DNA of 64,000 nucleotides from Rotaria macrura. Lineage: Eukaryota; Rotifera; Eurotatoria; Philodinida; Philodinidae. Position 1 is the stretch's first letter, and each line of letters starts with the position of its first letter. This document shows, one piece after another, positions 1-12,560 of this stretch. The notes below the pieces were generated by a model. That model was not told the origin of the DNA and made no database searches. It saw only the letters and a program-made list of their open reading frames with translations. Location: assembly GCA_900239685.1 (NCBI GenBank), contig OENT01000588.1, positions 1-64,000 of the forward strand, given 5' to 3'. A program made the translations under genes and the position numbers.

Positions 1-75
1 CCCCTCACGAAAAATTGCTCCCCGCCCCGCCCCGTTTCACCTAAAATGCTCCCCGCCCCGATTCCCCGCCCCGTT
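1..75. repeat. C-rich short tandem motif at the left edge
   Basis: The first 75 bases repeat a CCCCGCCCCG-type core about four times, separated by short spacers such as GTTTCACC and ATT. This is strongly unlike the AT-rich sequence that follows. It may be the end of a longer array lying to the left. It is not the TGTGGG-type telomere repeat reported for Adineta. Confidence 0.5.
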
Positions 76-1475
76 TCGGTCTCTGGTCCGAAGAGAAAGA
101 TTTTTCACTCGATTTACTATTAGAATTAGGACTTCTACTGAAACGTCATATCATTTCAAGATGAAACTTAAAAAATTAGTGCCCCCTGCGATGATCAAAC
201 TTTTTTCCGAAATTCAACCATACAAATACATACTATTCTACGACAGAAATGTATGTGATTCGAGAGAGATACATGAATTTATATTTCTTCATAAAAGTTG
301 TATTAACTTCGTGCAAAACATGACTCAGAATTCCTCGATAATTCTGGTTTATCAAATAAACATATATACTTTCCTTTTTCTTTTCGAAGATAGTGAAACG
401 GGCTGATTCACTATGAGATCTTGATAAAAGTTTTAGATTAAATTTTCTTGGGCAGAATTAAGCAGAAATCACGATTGCAAATGTATATACAAGTTCCATA
501 GATGCATACAAGAGCTAATAAATATTCTCATTCGCAGGTTTCATAATGTTTTGATGACTAATTACTCTCAATAATAAAAATTTATCATAAATTAATTACG
601 ATACCTGCATAAAGTCAACTTATTTTTTCTTTTTCATCCTTCTACTAAAATTGGGTTGCAGCTAAAGCTCTTTGACTGAAGCAAATTATTTATGTTTCAA
701 TTAATACTCGTCGCTTGCATCTTGTTTCCTATCATTATATCAATATTTATCTCATTAGACTAAAACTCAGGTCTTTCAAGTGTCTATTATATTATTAGTA
801 CCTAATCCGTTTATGGCTATTTAATCGTGAGAGAAACTTTCTTCTTTAAAACTTTTACTCTAGTCTTTTTTATTTGTTATTGAGCAACAAGGTATCATTT
901 TTGAATGGTTTTCTTAATAATGTTTCACTTATCTTCGGTGATGACAATGACTCTCGTCGTATTTATGAAACTTTAAGAAATACAAATGAGATGTTTCTTA
1001 TTGCTTTTGATTGTCTATGATAAATTTATAATTCTATAAAAATTAGAAGCTGAGTTTTGTAAAAAATGCAGTTACTGAAAATTGGTGCTTTTTTCGACTA
1101 CTAACGACGAAGTCAAGTCAGCTAATTATGCATGGTGACTAACGAATCACATACAGAAAAATTTCATGTTTGATGATCTGTTATTCAATGCTTGGAGTGT
1201 CTTCTCTTTGTGCGCGCAAATCAATTTCTCATTCACACAGACATTCGACGGAAGTTTAATTCAATTTTAATAAAATATAAATTACAATCAGACAGATACT
1301 AACTAGATCTTCTATTTTTTGAGTACTATATTCATTTTATTCACTTTTCTTGAAAAAAATTAGAGTAAAGAATGGGAACATGATTGCTTTTAAAATAGGA
1401 TGTCAAAATGCAAACTATACTACAGTAGTTTATGAAATAATAAAAAATTGTCGTTCTGAAGGTTCATTCGAAAAG
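76..1475. other. No gene recognised
   Basis: AT-rich sequence downstream of the NRPS-like gene, with only short unsupported reading frames on either strand. I see no RNA gene, repeat array or mobile element here. Confidence 0.5.
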
Positions 1476-4400
1476 TTATATAAATTGTTGTGCAGGTACG
1501 CCAGACCATTTGCTACCAGCTGGTAGTTGATCATCCTTCATAACAAGAGTCAACGGCAAGATACGGTTTTGTCCGTGGAGTATAGATCCGGAAAGTACTA
1601 ATGTATTACTCATCAGTACACAGGAGTTATTCACAGTGATTGTTACTCTTTTAAAAATACGTTGTTCGAATGTATGAGCCTACGGCAGAAAAGATTGAAA
1701 GCAAAAATTAAACAAAATAATTAACGAAATTGTATCTTACTTGAATGTAAGCGCCTTCACTCAAGCGAACATGATCTCCAATATTGGTAAGATCAGGGTC
1801 AGTGAGACAACGATTATTAGCCAAAATAACATCAGATCCTATCTGGGCACCAAGCAAACGATAAAAACGAACAAGAAATTGTGTTCCCGATAAATACGGT
1901 GCCACAAAAGTAGAAAAATCTTTCATTAACATATTGGTAAACTGTTGTTGACAAGTAATAATCTGTGAGAATGTGGAGTGTGAGCGTGTTTTTCTAAAGA
2001 AGACCGACGAGTGGTAGACTGTGCAATAAAGGATTGCGTGAATAAATGGTGCAAAATAAACTGGTACTGATAAATATAAAGTGATGACTAAACACTTGCT
2101 TATAATGAAACTAAGACAGATGAACAACAAAGTATGGATAGATATGGAGCTTGATGATGATAAGTCTTTGACAACAGGTGTATCATCCGACATTGCAAAG
2201 GGCATTTCAAGAGCTGGAATACCCAATAACACACAAGAATTTTCTGTATGAACAGTTTTTGAGGTCACTAACGTAAGACTTCCGACAATTGTTTTGGGAC
2301 GAACTGTAGTAGCTGGCATAATCGTGCACCAATTACCAAGATTGACGTTTGACCCAAGATGTATTCTATCTAGATAACAAAGACCGTTCTTCATCAATTC
2401 AAATGAGGCAAGATTAGCTTCTCCAAAAGTTGTAACGCCACTTTCAATGCTAAGGAGATTTGATGGAAACAGTAACATTTTATGAAACTCAGCAAACTTG
2501 ACGTCATCTTCAATGTGCGCTCCTAACCATCGTAAAATGTAACATGAAAGAACATCATATGGTGGCAGAAAACATAGCACATGATGAAATGATTTTATGA
2601 TTAATTGCCGTAACCATAACTTGTGCAAGTAATAGTAAGAATTGATTGCATACTCTCCTGGTGTCACGAATCCTACAATAAACTTCAGTAGGATTAAGAT
2701 AACGCAAAGGCTTGCTAATGCCAAGATCAACCACGTAAAAGCAAGACTGATAGATGAAGGTACTGACAACTCCAACAAGCGAGAATAGAAGCCATAGGCG
2801 GAGAGAAAGAGTAAGGCATGAATCAACAGAAGACACAGTAAGCATGCACCTTGATACAGAGTTTGACCTAGCGATAAAGATTGGATTCTGTTAAAGGCTT
2901 GGTCTTCCGATTGTGTAATGACTCCTGTGATACGAGACATAGGTTCGATATAAGCATAATCTTGTACAATAACATCTTCATATAGTACACAGTGGGTATT
3001 GATAGAGCAGTATGATCCTATATGAATTCGATGAAGTTGATAGGTATGATCTTGATAAGATAAATTTGAAAGAAAAACATCTTCGCCAATAAATGAGGAG
3101 TCTCCCACTTCGAGTAACCAGGGCGCATCAATCAAATTAGTGTAAATGTGGGTATGACATCCAATTTCAGCACCACATAATCGGAGATAAGAATTATAAA
3201 ATGATGTACCCCATAGATGCTGCAACCAATATGAATTGTTAATGGACCACAAACTTTTCAAAAACCACCAACGGTAATAAGGCCACGAATATAATTCATC
3301 TACTTGATTTGTACTTTCTCCAGGATGAAATAATAAACGTAGACAGACAACATATGATAGCATATGGAAAACAGGTACGAAAACAAGGTTGGTCAGAGAA
3401 TCAGACTGGAAAGCTATCCATATTGGAAATAGCCATTGACAGACGAGTAAAATAATGCCTAGCATTTCAACGAAAGAGGATGCCATTGGCCTATCTTGAC
3501 TTTCTTGAAAACTTGAAGGTGTAGCTGTGATAAATAAATCATTGCTTTTGGTAAGCATTGGTTCGATTACTCGAGAAAGTTCCCGAACCGATGGGTTCGC
3601 AAATAAGAGACTTGCATCTACCTTCGGACATATTTCTTGTCTAATAAGCACCAGAGCTCTAATAGCATCGAGTGATGTGCCACCCAGATGCCGAAACGGT
3701 ATATTCACGTTTGAGGCTTCAGTGTGAAATGCCACCATGAATATACGTTGAATACGTTCTTCTAACGGTGTTGATGGGATTGCATCGGAATGATCGATAC
3801 CTGTAATTGAAGATAACCGAGGAGCTGGAAGACGTTTTCGATCTACTTTGCCGTTTGCATTCTAAGGTAGTTTCTCCAAGATGACAAACATTGATGGAAC
3901 CATGTGAGGTGGCAGACGAGATTGGCAATGTTTACGTAGTTGTTCTTCCTGGATTTCATTACTTTGTACGTAAGCAACCAAACGATCCTCACCGCTCTTA
4001 ATGACCACACATGCCGACACGGATGTGTCAAGGAGACATCGTTCGATTTCTCCAAGTTCAATACGTTGTCCATGTAACTTAATCTGGTGATCTTTTCTTC
4101 CTTGATAATGAAGCAGACCATTTCGATCTATTAGAGCACGATCGCCTGTTCTGTAAAGCACTTCGCCATCTATCTCAACAAGTGATTTCGCAGTCAAATC
4201 ATGACGTCCAACGTAACCAAGGAAAACACCTACACCTCCCACTAACAAATCACCTTCTTGGCCAATCACAACCGATTGTGACAATTCATCGTGAATGGTA
4301 CAATGATAATTAGGAAGCGAAGCACCGATTTCAATGCTTTTTTTATCGAGCGCATCTTCCAATGCATGAAATGTACAAGCAACTGTCGCCTCTGCTGGTC

Positions 4401-7033
4401 CGTACACGTTCCATATACAGCAATCACGAATACCAATCGTTCGGATCAATTTGAGTAGCTTCACAGGGAAAGGCTCACCTGAAAAAGTAAAAGGTACGAA
4501 TGAAAATTTCGACAATACTAATGCGAAATATACTGATCGCCGCTACAAACTGACCGCAGATACTGGATGGATTCCCACTTGTTCAACCTTTCGATAGAAG
4601 CGAAAAGATTGTAGAGCAGAGTCGGGACTGTAAACATATATGTGATTTGCTTCTTTTGAAGAATGCTGTATAAATATTCGAAATCGATTGTTCCTCTGTG
4701 TCGGAGCATCACTAATGTAGCTCCAACCATTAATGTCCCGAATATTTCCTGAACATGAACGTCAAAAGAACATCGTCCCATTTGTACAACTGTATCGTTC
4801 TCATTGAATGTATTGATGTAAGTTAACGATTGAATGCATGCACTGAAATTTCGATGACGAACTTGAACCTATGAAAACGAAAGACACTTAATCAAGAGTT
4901 GTGAGAAAGTTTTCGACCTACAGCTTTGGGTACTCCAGTCGAACCACTAGTGAAAATAATATAAGCAACATCGGTTGGTTTAAATAATAAGCTTGATATT
5001 CGATCGACATTAACAGGGTCTTGCATGTCGTTATCAGTTAATACTTTCTCCACATTCAATGAAACAGTGTTGTCACTGACATGTGTTTTCGTAACATGAT
5101 GCACCAGTACAACATGACTTTGAATTTGTTCTACTAGTTGATGCAAGCGATGTTGCGGATCTCGAGGTGGTAAAGGACAATAGACAGCTCCGATCATCAC
5201 GATTGCTATCATACCAATCACCTGAGGAATAACAATGTTTTATTTGGTTAATTTAAAACTTTTGAGTATCTTACCATGGATAGACTTCTCTCTACACATT
5301 GACAAATAATATCACCTACCACCACTCTCTCTTCATTCAGAAGGTTCAAAGACAGTACTTGCACATAATATAGAAACTCGGAATATGTAAGAGATTGATC
5401 ATCCATCTCCACGGCTACCTTTTGTGGATGTTCCTTCACTTGAATAACAAATTCATAATGTATGCAAGTTGGAGAGGAAAATAATATGTCTGCATTATTC
5501 ATTGATTTCATAAATAATTTATCATCGGATAATATTATAGATGACTCATGGACCGATTTTTGAATAGAAATATCTTTTAAATTAAACAGTTGTTTTAACA
5601 TAGAATGAAATCGTTGAGCAATCTTATTCACTGTTAATCTATCAAACAAGTCAATGGATGCATTGATTGTGCATGATATTTCATCCACATCCACGTCATG
5701 TGTAATAATAAGAATGAAGTTGAACTTGCTCATTATTTCATCCTCGCTGATTTTAGTAGAGAAAGGCGTGGCACATAGGCTAGCATCTCCAATCATAACT
5801 TTATTCTTGCCACTTCTAGAAGTATGGCGATGAAAGTCGAATGATGTCTCAAGAAATGCAGGCTTTCTGGCGTTTTTCTGTTGAGCGAGAATTCGTTGAA
5901 GAGGATAATAAGAATACTCGAGACTACTTTTAAACATCTCTTTGACGTATTCAGCTAGTTGAGAGAAAGACAAATGAGAATCTAGTTCACAGCGCAACGG
6001 AATAGCATTGACGAACATGCCAATAACTGACATAAACTCTTCTTTGTATCTTCCATGTGTGTTCATTCCAATACACAAGTCAGTTTCTCCAGTCGTCAAT
6101 TTGAATAGAAACGCATAATAACTGGTAAGAAAGAGTTGTTCGATTGATATACCAGTTGATGATGAATACTCAATCAAATCATGAGATAGATCTTCACCAA
6201 AGTCGAAAGAGACACTCATTCCACGACCAGTCCGATGTTCATCCGAAAGACGATATCGATCAAATGGCAACGGTAGAGATCGATCAATTTTACAATCGCG
6301 AAGAGTTTCACGCCAAAACATACTAGCTGCTGTCATTGGCATGCTTTGTTCTATGGTAGCATCTAAATAAAGATAGAAACAAGAATTCATTTGGTAGAAG
6401 AACCTTGAAATATCCATACTAACAATCGAGATAACGCAAATGATTATCATGATCATTTGCTAGTTGACCAGTGCAATAAGCTTCATTGAGATCATAAAGA
6501 AATATTTCCATTGATGGAAAATCGAACAATGCATGATGAAAATTAAAGATGATGACGTCTTTGGCACAAAGGCAATCGTTCGCAAACGGTTTTCGATAGT
6601 AAACAATATGGCAACGAAAAACACGCCCTCGAGAAAGATCGAAGAGTTGAGAATTTTTTCTTTCATCGTCCATGATCGTATTCAGTTGTTCATCGGTGTC
6701 AAAAGTGCTTTCAGTAAATTGGAACAACGGCATGCTATCATGACTGGCATTTACGATTCTTTGCGTGAGTTGTTTTTTCTCATTGTCGAAGATGAGTGCT
6801 GTTCGAAGTGATTCATGCTTTTTAATGGTAAGCTCGAGACCTTTTATAAGTTTCTTGATCGACAGAGTATGTCCTTGATATAGGCGATACAAAAAAGGCA
6901 TATTATAGATTGCCACGGACGGTCGATCAGGGTTGAAGCGAACTCGTTCGTCAAGCCAAATTCGGATCTGGGCATCAGAAGCTGGTCCTAAATGAATAAA
7001 GTACTGGTGTGTAGGGGGTAAAATATTAACATT
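1476..7033 (-). CDS. NRPS-like gene: condensation, adenylation, carrier and beta-helix terminal region; internal stop
   Basis: Predicted to activate an amino acid as its adenylate, load it on a carrier arm and condense it. Exons by hand (minus): 7033-6424, 6362-5275, 5221-4922, 4868 to about 4538, 4478-1741, 1679-1476; about 1,755 residues. Condensation domain: start motif SDAQIRIW, then FHHALFDF (HHxxxD kept, usual Gly is Phe) and YLDYA rebuilt across the 61-bp intron. Adenylation: IIFTSGSTG, FDVHVQEIFG, NVYGPAEAT, YRTGD, GQRIELGEIE. Carrier: LGGTSLDAIR with the phosphopantetheine Ser. The terminal ~700 residues carry several hydrophobic segments and three hexapeptide-repeat (left-handed beta-helix) blocks, as in the terminal domain of poly-lysine-synthetase-like NRPSs. 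Oddities: an in-frame TAG at 3862-3864, no GT donor near 4538, and no identifiable start upstream of 7033. Horizontal origin is inferred from the family, and the introns indicate long residence in a eukaryote. Confidence 0.85.
3862..3864 (-). other. In-frame TAG in the NRPS A10 motif
   Basis: The frame reads EKLP, stop, NANGKVDRK, where the family has LPxNxNGKVDR with an ordinary residue. One base change from TTG (Leu) would produce it. The reading frame stays open and recognisable for over 700 codons downstream, so the lesion is recent, tolerated by readthrough, or a sequencing error. Confidence 0.8.
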
Positions 7034-8047
7034 CTAGAGAATAGCTCAAAAATATATTGTCGATTGGTTGGTCCCTTTGAGCTAAACTTAAGCACTGAAT
7101 TAATAGTTACAGACGTTTCGACTGATTTAGACTTTCTCTCGCGAGATGATGATACGTTTTTAATGCTAGCTACTAGAATAGATGATTATGCTTTATACAA
7201 TAGTCACTATCTTTAAAGGGGTTAGGACTGGACTGAGAAATCGCCTCCTATATGAAATTGACACATCCTTTCGAAGTTCTTCCGGTCATGAGCAAATATT
7301 ACGATCTTTCTGGGAGATAGTATTTCCATAAATAATTTTTCGTTGAGCTGAATTCGCCGCATGCTGTGGAAAATGGTTCAGTATTGAAGTTCTCAGGGTT
7401 CCACATACGTCTGTTCTATTATTGATTTTCCAGCTATGTAGCATAGTATGATTCTCTCGCGAACTTTCTCTTTCCACACTGATAGCAGTTTCTACTAGGA
7501 TTGAAACCTGTTTTCAACACACTTGGCTAAGTCACGACAATAATTCATGTATCTAACTTGTGATTTCTATCATAAACCTATATTTCCGATATCTGATTGC
7601 TTTCCTCTTCCGTGTAAACAGAAGTTCTATTTGAAACCTCGTTTATCGATGCTAAAACCCTAAAATAATATGCGCTGCATGTTTTGTGATTTGAGATACA
7701 ATGAACGACTAAACTAAGTATGGGAGGAGGTATTCCTTGTCATGTAGTTACTTCAGAAACTAAATAAAATATTCTTCAGCGAAGGATACGATACACTTTG
7801 AAAGCATGATTCGAGTGTAGTATGCTGATCGTTTTTAAGTTTTTTTGTAAAAACCGATGAGGACATCTTTTCAATTGAAATGGATTTAATTATTCCAATT
7901 CTGAAAATTCAAGCCGGACAGATCTTGAGATCTATCGGTCTCGTGCTGATTAGATCTCGATTAGACCATCTACGACAGTTTTCGCTTGATCATCAAGCGA
8001 GATTGATATGAACTTGATTATTTAGTGCGCAAGGTGTTGCTTATAAA
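7034..8047. other. No gene recognised upstream of the NRPS-like gene
   Basis: I looked for a 5' NRPS exon on the minus strand and found none with a recognisable motif. The only open frame, around 7286-7477, has no similarity I know and begins at a GTG. The NRPS promoter or missing exons may be here or may have been lost. Confidence 0.4.
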
Positions 8048-8613
8048 AATAAATGCGGAAACTTCGGACTTATGTCCGAGAGTTATGTGTACTTCGAAAA
8101 GTGAGTGAGACAAATCAGTCATCCTAGAATGTGTGCACGGATGAAGTATCTTGGTAAACCTTTTGGGAAACTCCAAAACTACTGATCATCTCAGACATAT
8201 CTAGGCAATTTTGTTTCTAGATGCAGTTTTTGTGCATTTGAGACCTTTTTGCAGCCAATGTTTTGTTAGAAAGCTCGATTTGGTTAAAAACTAATATCAG
8301 ATTCGGAATCAGCGTTAAAAACTGAGTCATTTTACATAAGTTGTGGATAACTCTGAGAAAAAAGTTTTCTTTGAAAAAATCCCTGTACCCCACCTCAGGG
8401 ATTGCTTGGTGAAAAATGACAATTTTTTCAATAACTCAGCCATTTCTCGGCGGATCCTTCTCATCTTCGAACTTGACCTAGATATTGATGAGACAATTCT
8501 GTGCACAAAATTTCAACTCAATCGAATGTAATTGTGAAGAGTTATCGAATAAACGGACGGCCGGACACACTGACCGATTTTAGTAGTGTACTCACTTTTT
8601 GAGTACACAAAAA
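8048..8613 (+). mobile_element. Dispersed repeat, copy A (about 566 bp)
   Basis: Closely similar over its whole length to the reverse complement of 28894-29469. Shared blocks include GGAAACTTCGGACTTA, AGACATATCTAGGCA, ATATCAGATTCGGAATCA and ACAATTCTGTGCACA. Near its ends it carries related sequences in inverted orientation (GTGTACTT...AAAAGTGA and TCACTTTTTGAGTACAC). The only open frame (8343-8531) is absent as a coding unit in the other copy, so the element is non-autonomous. Family unknown. Confidence 0.8.
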
Positions 8614-9254
8614 GGTGCTTCAATAGTTAAGAGGCACATGTTCCATCCAGTTATCTATGTTTAGCTGTGTATGGGCTGAATAAAATGGTTAATGAATAGT
8701 CAATAGATAGAACACAATCAATACATAACACGACACCTACTAATAGCAATATATCTTTTTAGCATGCAAACCAACATGAATAAATCTGACATCCTACTAC
8801 CATCTCAAACTTTGTATGTGTATCATTTATTTTTTGGTTCTGTATCTAATCGTTTAATGACATTTACATTTCCTCAAATTGATTTCATGCCATTGTTTAA
8901 CCCTTAACCTCTCAATTTTTATTATCAGTTTCTCAACCATTTGTGCCAGGTCTCATAAATGCTGCAATCGATTCGAAACTTTCTATACCAGTACAGGTGT
9001 CGGCCAAAAATGCCCAGATTGGACCGTTCTGTAGATCGAAATGACTCCTCATTTACTTTTCTAATGTTGTATGAGTCAGATCAACTCCCGATCACTCATG
9101 TATTACCTAAAATCACTACAGAGTTCATGTGAAGCTTCTGCTTGACTATATTAGTGTTTTCGTAAAGCATTACAATCAATGAGTATGGGAGTATTTGCAG
9201 AGAAAAAAAATATTATTTTCTGTTTGTTCGAAATATCATGACAAGTAGGGGTGA
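8614..9254. other. No gene recognised
   Basis: AT-rich non-coding sequence between the dispersed repeat and the AATAAC-rich block. I see nothing supportable. Confidence 0.4.
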
Positions 9255-9395
9255 GAATTTATTGTTATTATTAGTTATAACCATAACAAACAAGTTATTG
9301 TTATTTATAACAATAACTATTTCTGTTATTTGTTACTAATAACAATAACTTTTTTTGTTATTTGTTATAATTAACAGATCAATAACAAATAACAC
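9255..9395. repeat. AATAAC/GTTATT palindrome cluster
   Basis: About 140 bp built almost entirely of GTTATT and its complement AATAAC, in both orientations (for example GTTATTGTTATTTATAACAATAAC). Such sequence would fold into several alternative hairpins. A shorter TTCGA-rich stretch follows at about 9465-9530. No gene. Confidence 0.6.
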
Positions 9396-10139
9396 TTGTT
9401 TTCTGAAGAATTCTCAACTCGACTTGGTGTCTATCAGACAACAAAACGAATAGAAAAATCTCAATTCGATTCGATTCTATTGGGTAGATTTCTGTTTTCG
9501 GTTCGATTCGATTCGACCCCACTCGACTCATACATAACAGAAGATCACATCATTGTTCATAGAGCGTATGCGCAGCCATGATAAGCTAGCTTCATCTGTC
9601 TCGAGGGACCGTATTCTTTTCTTTTGCTTTTAATTGTATTTCGCAAAGAATAATCATAATAAAAAAACAGATTCCACAAGAAAAAGTAATTTCACAACAA
9701 AAAGAGATTGAGCATGGGTGCATCTAAAGATTCTGATCAAGGGAAAGAACTATCTTGCCTATTTTCCAAACTGGACTCCTATTCCACTTGTACCTGCATT
9801 TCGTTCAGTTTTCTGAGAATGCTGAGATCTTCCGGTTATTCCAAAAGTTTTAGTGTCAACGCCAGGGATTTTTTTCTATGCGTTACTTTTTGACATGATT
9901 TGCAACTAGAACTGAGATCTTTTACGATTTTGCAACTTGCTTTGAATTTCGTAGGATCCCAATGATTTTCTCTAAATTTTTCGAAAATACTAGTCACTGT
10001 GAGAGCTGTTGTCTTGAATTAGGGTTCCACAGAATTAGTCTGAACTATTCAGTATACATATAGCATTTCAAAAGCAATAAAATCTCAGCTTTCACCCATT
10101 GATTCTATCAGTAAGGAGCTGCAAGCGCACGTGCAGGCA
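9396..10139. other. No gene recognised; TTCGA-rich stretch
   Basis: Contains a degenerate TTCGATTCGATTC run near 9465-9530 and otherwise AT-rich sequence. The small open frames here lack any recognisable domain. Confidence 0.4.
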
Positions 10140-10565
10140 CTCTCTAAACAGCGTCCGTTTCCTAAAGAACCCAAACCGGTTCGGAAGCCCTTTCGGAAAC
10201 CTGGAACGGTTTGCGAGATTTTCAAACGTTTTAAAAAATACCTTTTAGGTTTCCACGGCATTGGAAACCCTGGGGTTTCCTACAATACCGAATTCAATGC
10301 CTTTGAGGTTTTCCGGAATACCTTTTTCTTAGTATCGGAAACCAAACCCTGTCCTCGGAAGCTGTTAGGGTGCTGTAGGAAACCAATATTACCAGAAAAA
10401 GTGAGCTGGTATCCGAATTGGTTTGGGAGAATACCTTTCCGGTTTCCGAAGTCATTCATCGGAAGTCTTTTAGGTTTCCGAGCGTACAGAGTGCCGAAAA
10501 AGTATACTAGAATACCGAAATCGGTTTCCATGTGTTCTTCAATCTGTTACAGGTTTCCACAGTTA
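10140..10565. repeat. Degenerate GGTTTCC/GGAAACC repeat block
   Basis: About ten irregularly spaced GGTTTCC or GGAAACC motifs, in both orientations, are interspersed with AATACC-type words. The block is more GC-rich than its surroundings. It leaves open frames on both strands (10131-10568 plus, 10280-10531 minus) with no known domain. I read it as low-complexity repeat, not a gene. Confidence 0.55.
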
Positions 10566-12560
10566 TAATAAACCTCAATGTTTCACAAAACAGTCCATAA
10601 TAAGTGTTCAAAATATCCCAGAAGAACGTTTTAGGCGTCCAAAATTTTTTTCCAAATCATCATTTCCGCCCATTTTTAGATATCATTAGTTCAATTGAAA
10701 TTGCTTTTTAGTGTTTATAACTAGCTTAATTATGGCTCACTCACATATTCATCCCTTTTTCGAAACCTGAAAGGACCCCATACTTTTGAAATCATATTAT
10801 TCGATCTTAAAATTCATATGAAGTCTCAATTTTGGATTATTTATGATAAAAGATAAATTAAGATTTTTGGACAAATAAATAATCTTAGACAAACACTTAT
10901 GCGATTCTGTCTTTATCCATTGAATTTCTAAACGACGGAAACTCTACATGGCCATAAGAGTCTTAAAGAGTTATACTAGATTCGACTGAAGAAATTCTGC
11001 ACTAGAGTCATAAATATCACTGTCTGATTCCTGGAGAAATAAAATGATTGAAGCAAACCGGAATCACATAAAAAGCTTCTTCTTTGGCACACATCCTGAG
11101 ATGCGATGTAAATTAGGATGAATGAATAATACCGGTGAGTTCTATTTAACAAGCGGAAACCTCATGAATTATTCCCAAACAGTAAAACCCGCCAAATGAA
11201 TTAAAATCCACCAAGCAATATACCTCATGATCACAAAAATATAAGTAGCGCGGCGTTACCGTCGCTAATCCTCTACTGAAAGGATTTGATGTTGTTGAAG
11301 AAAGGATACCAGAGCAAGAAAACACATGAAAGGATTTGCTCATACGCAAGTGAAAGAAAAAAAATTAAGAGAATAGACAATGTCCAAAAAACGTCGAATC
11401 TCTCGATAGTTTTTCTTGTCTCTTTATTTCACCTGTATTCAGTATTTCTGCTTTATTCTGTGTATCCTGCGCATATTCGCTATATCATTCATACCGTCAG
11501 TTTTCTCTGTACATGTTTCGAATCCTTATTACTCATAGCCTGTAATATATATTTTTTATTAGCTCCAGCACTGCATCCAGAAATATTAAAATGTTTCAAT
11601 GTTCGTATCGAGCGATAATATATAAAAATCGTCATGTGAAATGAAAAACTAAAACAAGTCGCTAGTCAGATGAATGAAAATATTAAAGGTTCAACCCGAG
11701 CAACTTTTTCTCTTATTTTATCGAAGAAACTACTTAAAGTTCAGTAAATAATAGTATTGTTCTATTTTATTGACTGTAATCATTTATGGTGAGTACATCT
11801 ATCCCACATTTTAATTCCCAACCTTGTTCATTCTTTTGTAGAACATTATCGAATTGTCTGCTTGATACACTGAAGTCGAGCAACAGATACTCTAGCTTTT
11901 CTATCGGTGAAATGGTACCCAGGAGATAATTTCGATACTTGCATCCAATTGGTTCCGGTCGGAATCCAATCAGACTTCATTCGGATTGCATAGGTTCTTT
12001 TAATAAAGCTAACGAAATTCTATCGGAATTCGAGAGTGGGATTGTTTCTCCCTTCCTAGTGTTATACCAGAAGGTACTAATTAGCATTTAACGCAGAAAA
12101 TAGGACTCAGTTGTCGTATCCATTTGTACACCTGTCTCTAGAAATCCGATCGAATTACGCCGACTTATCGGATGCGATACGAACCCATCGGATCCGGTAT
12201 CGGATTAATTCACCTGGGTAACAGAGTGTGCTCATCTAGACAATTATCGTTTTCAAAATTAGCAATACGAAATATTACTCGATTTAAGCAGTAAGAATTT
12301 CATCGAAAAAGTCCTATTCTGTGAAATTTCAATTCCTCGCGGCTTGCGTAACTGTGTGATTCAGTGTTTCTTTGTTGAAGAACTTTTCATGTGCACAACA
12401 GATCAACTACTAGTAGAAAGTATTCCCACTCCCCACTTAAATATCAGTCACAGCTGTGGCTGTGACTGTTAACAGGGGCGTAACTCGGCTCTCAAAGTGG
12501 TAGGAAGGGGTGATAAAGGCACTATTTGGAAATAGGTTAAATTTTTCAATCTTTATGATC
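10566..12560. other. No gene recognised before the assembly gap
   Basis: AT-rich with small unsupported frames. Around 12130-12210 the word ATCGGAT and close variants recur several times. At about 12450 there is a short palindromic CACAGCTGTGGCTGTG stretch. Nothing codes for a recognisable product. Confidence 0.4.

Noticed and set aside
7286..7477. Possible upstream NRPS exon
   Set aside because: The frame has no condensation or other NRPS motif and starts from GTG. I could not connect it to the exon at 7033.
8343..8531. 62-codon open frame in the dispersed repeat
   Set aside because: The homologous segment in the second copy (28894-29469) is not kept open, so it is not a conserved coding unit.
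10131..10568. 145-codon plus-strand open frame
   Set aside because: It coincides with the GGTTTCC repeat block, is rich in Pro/Phe/Lys from the repeat words, and has no domain.
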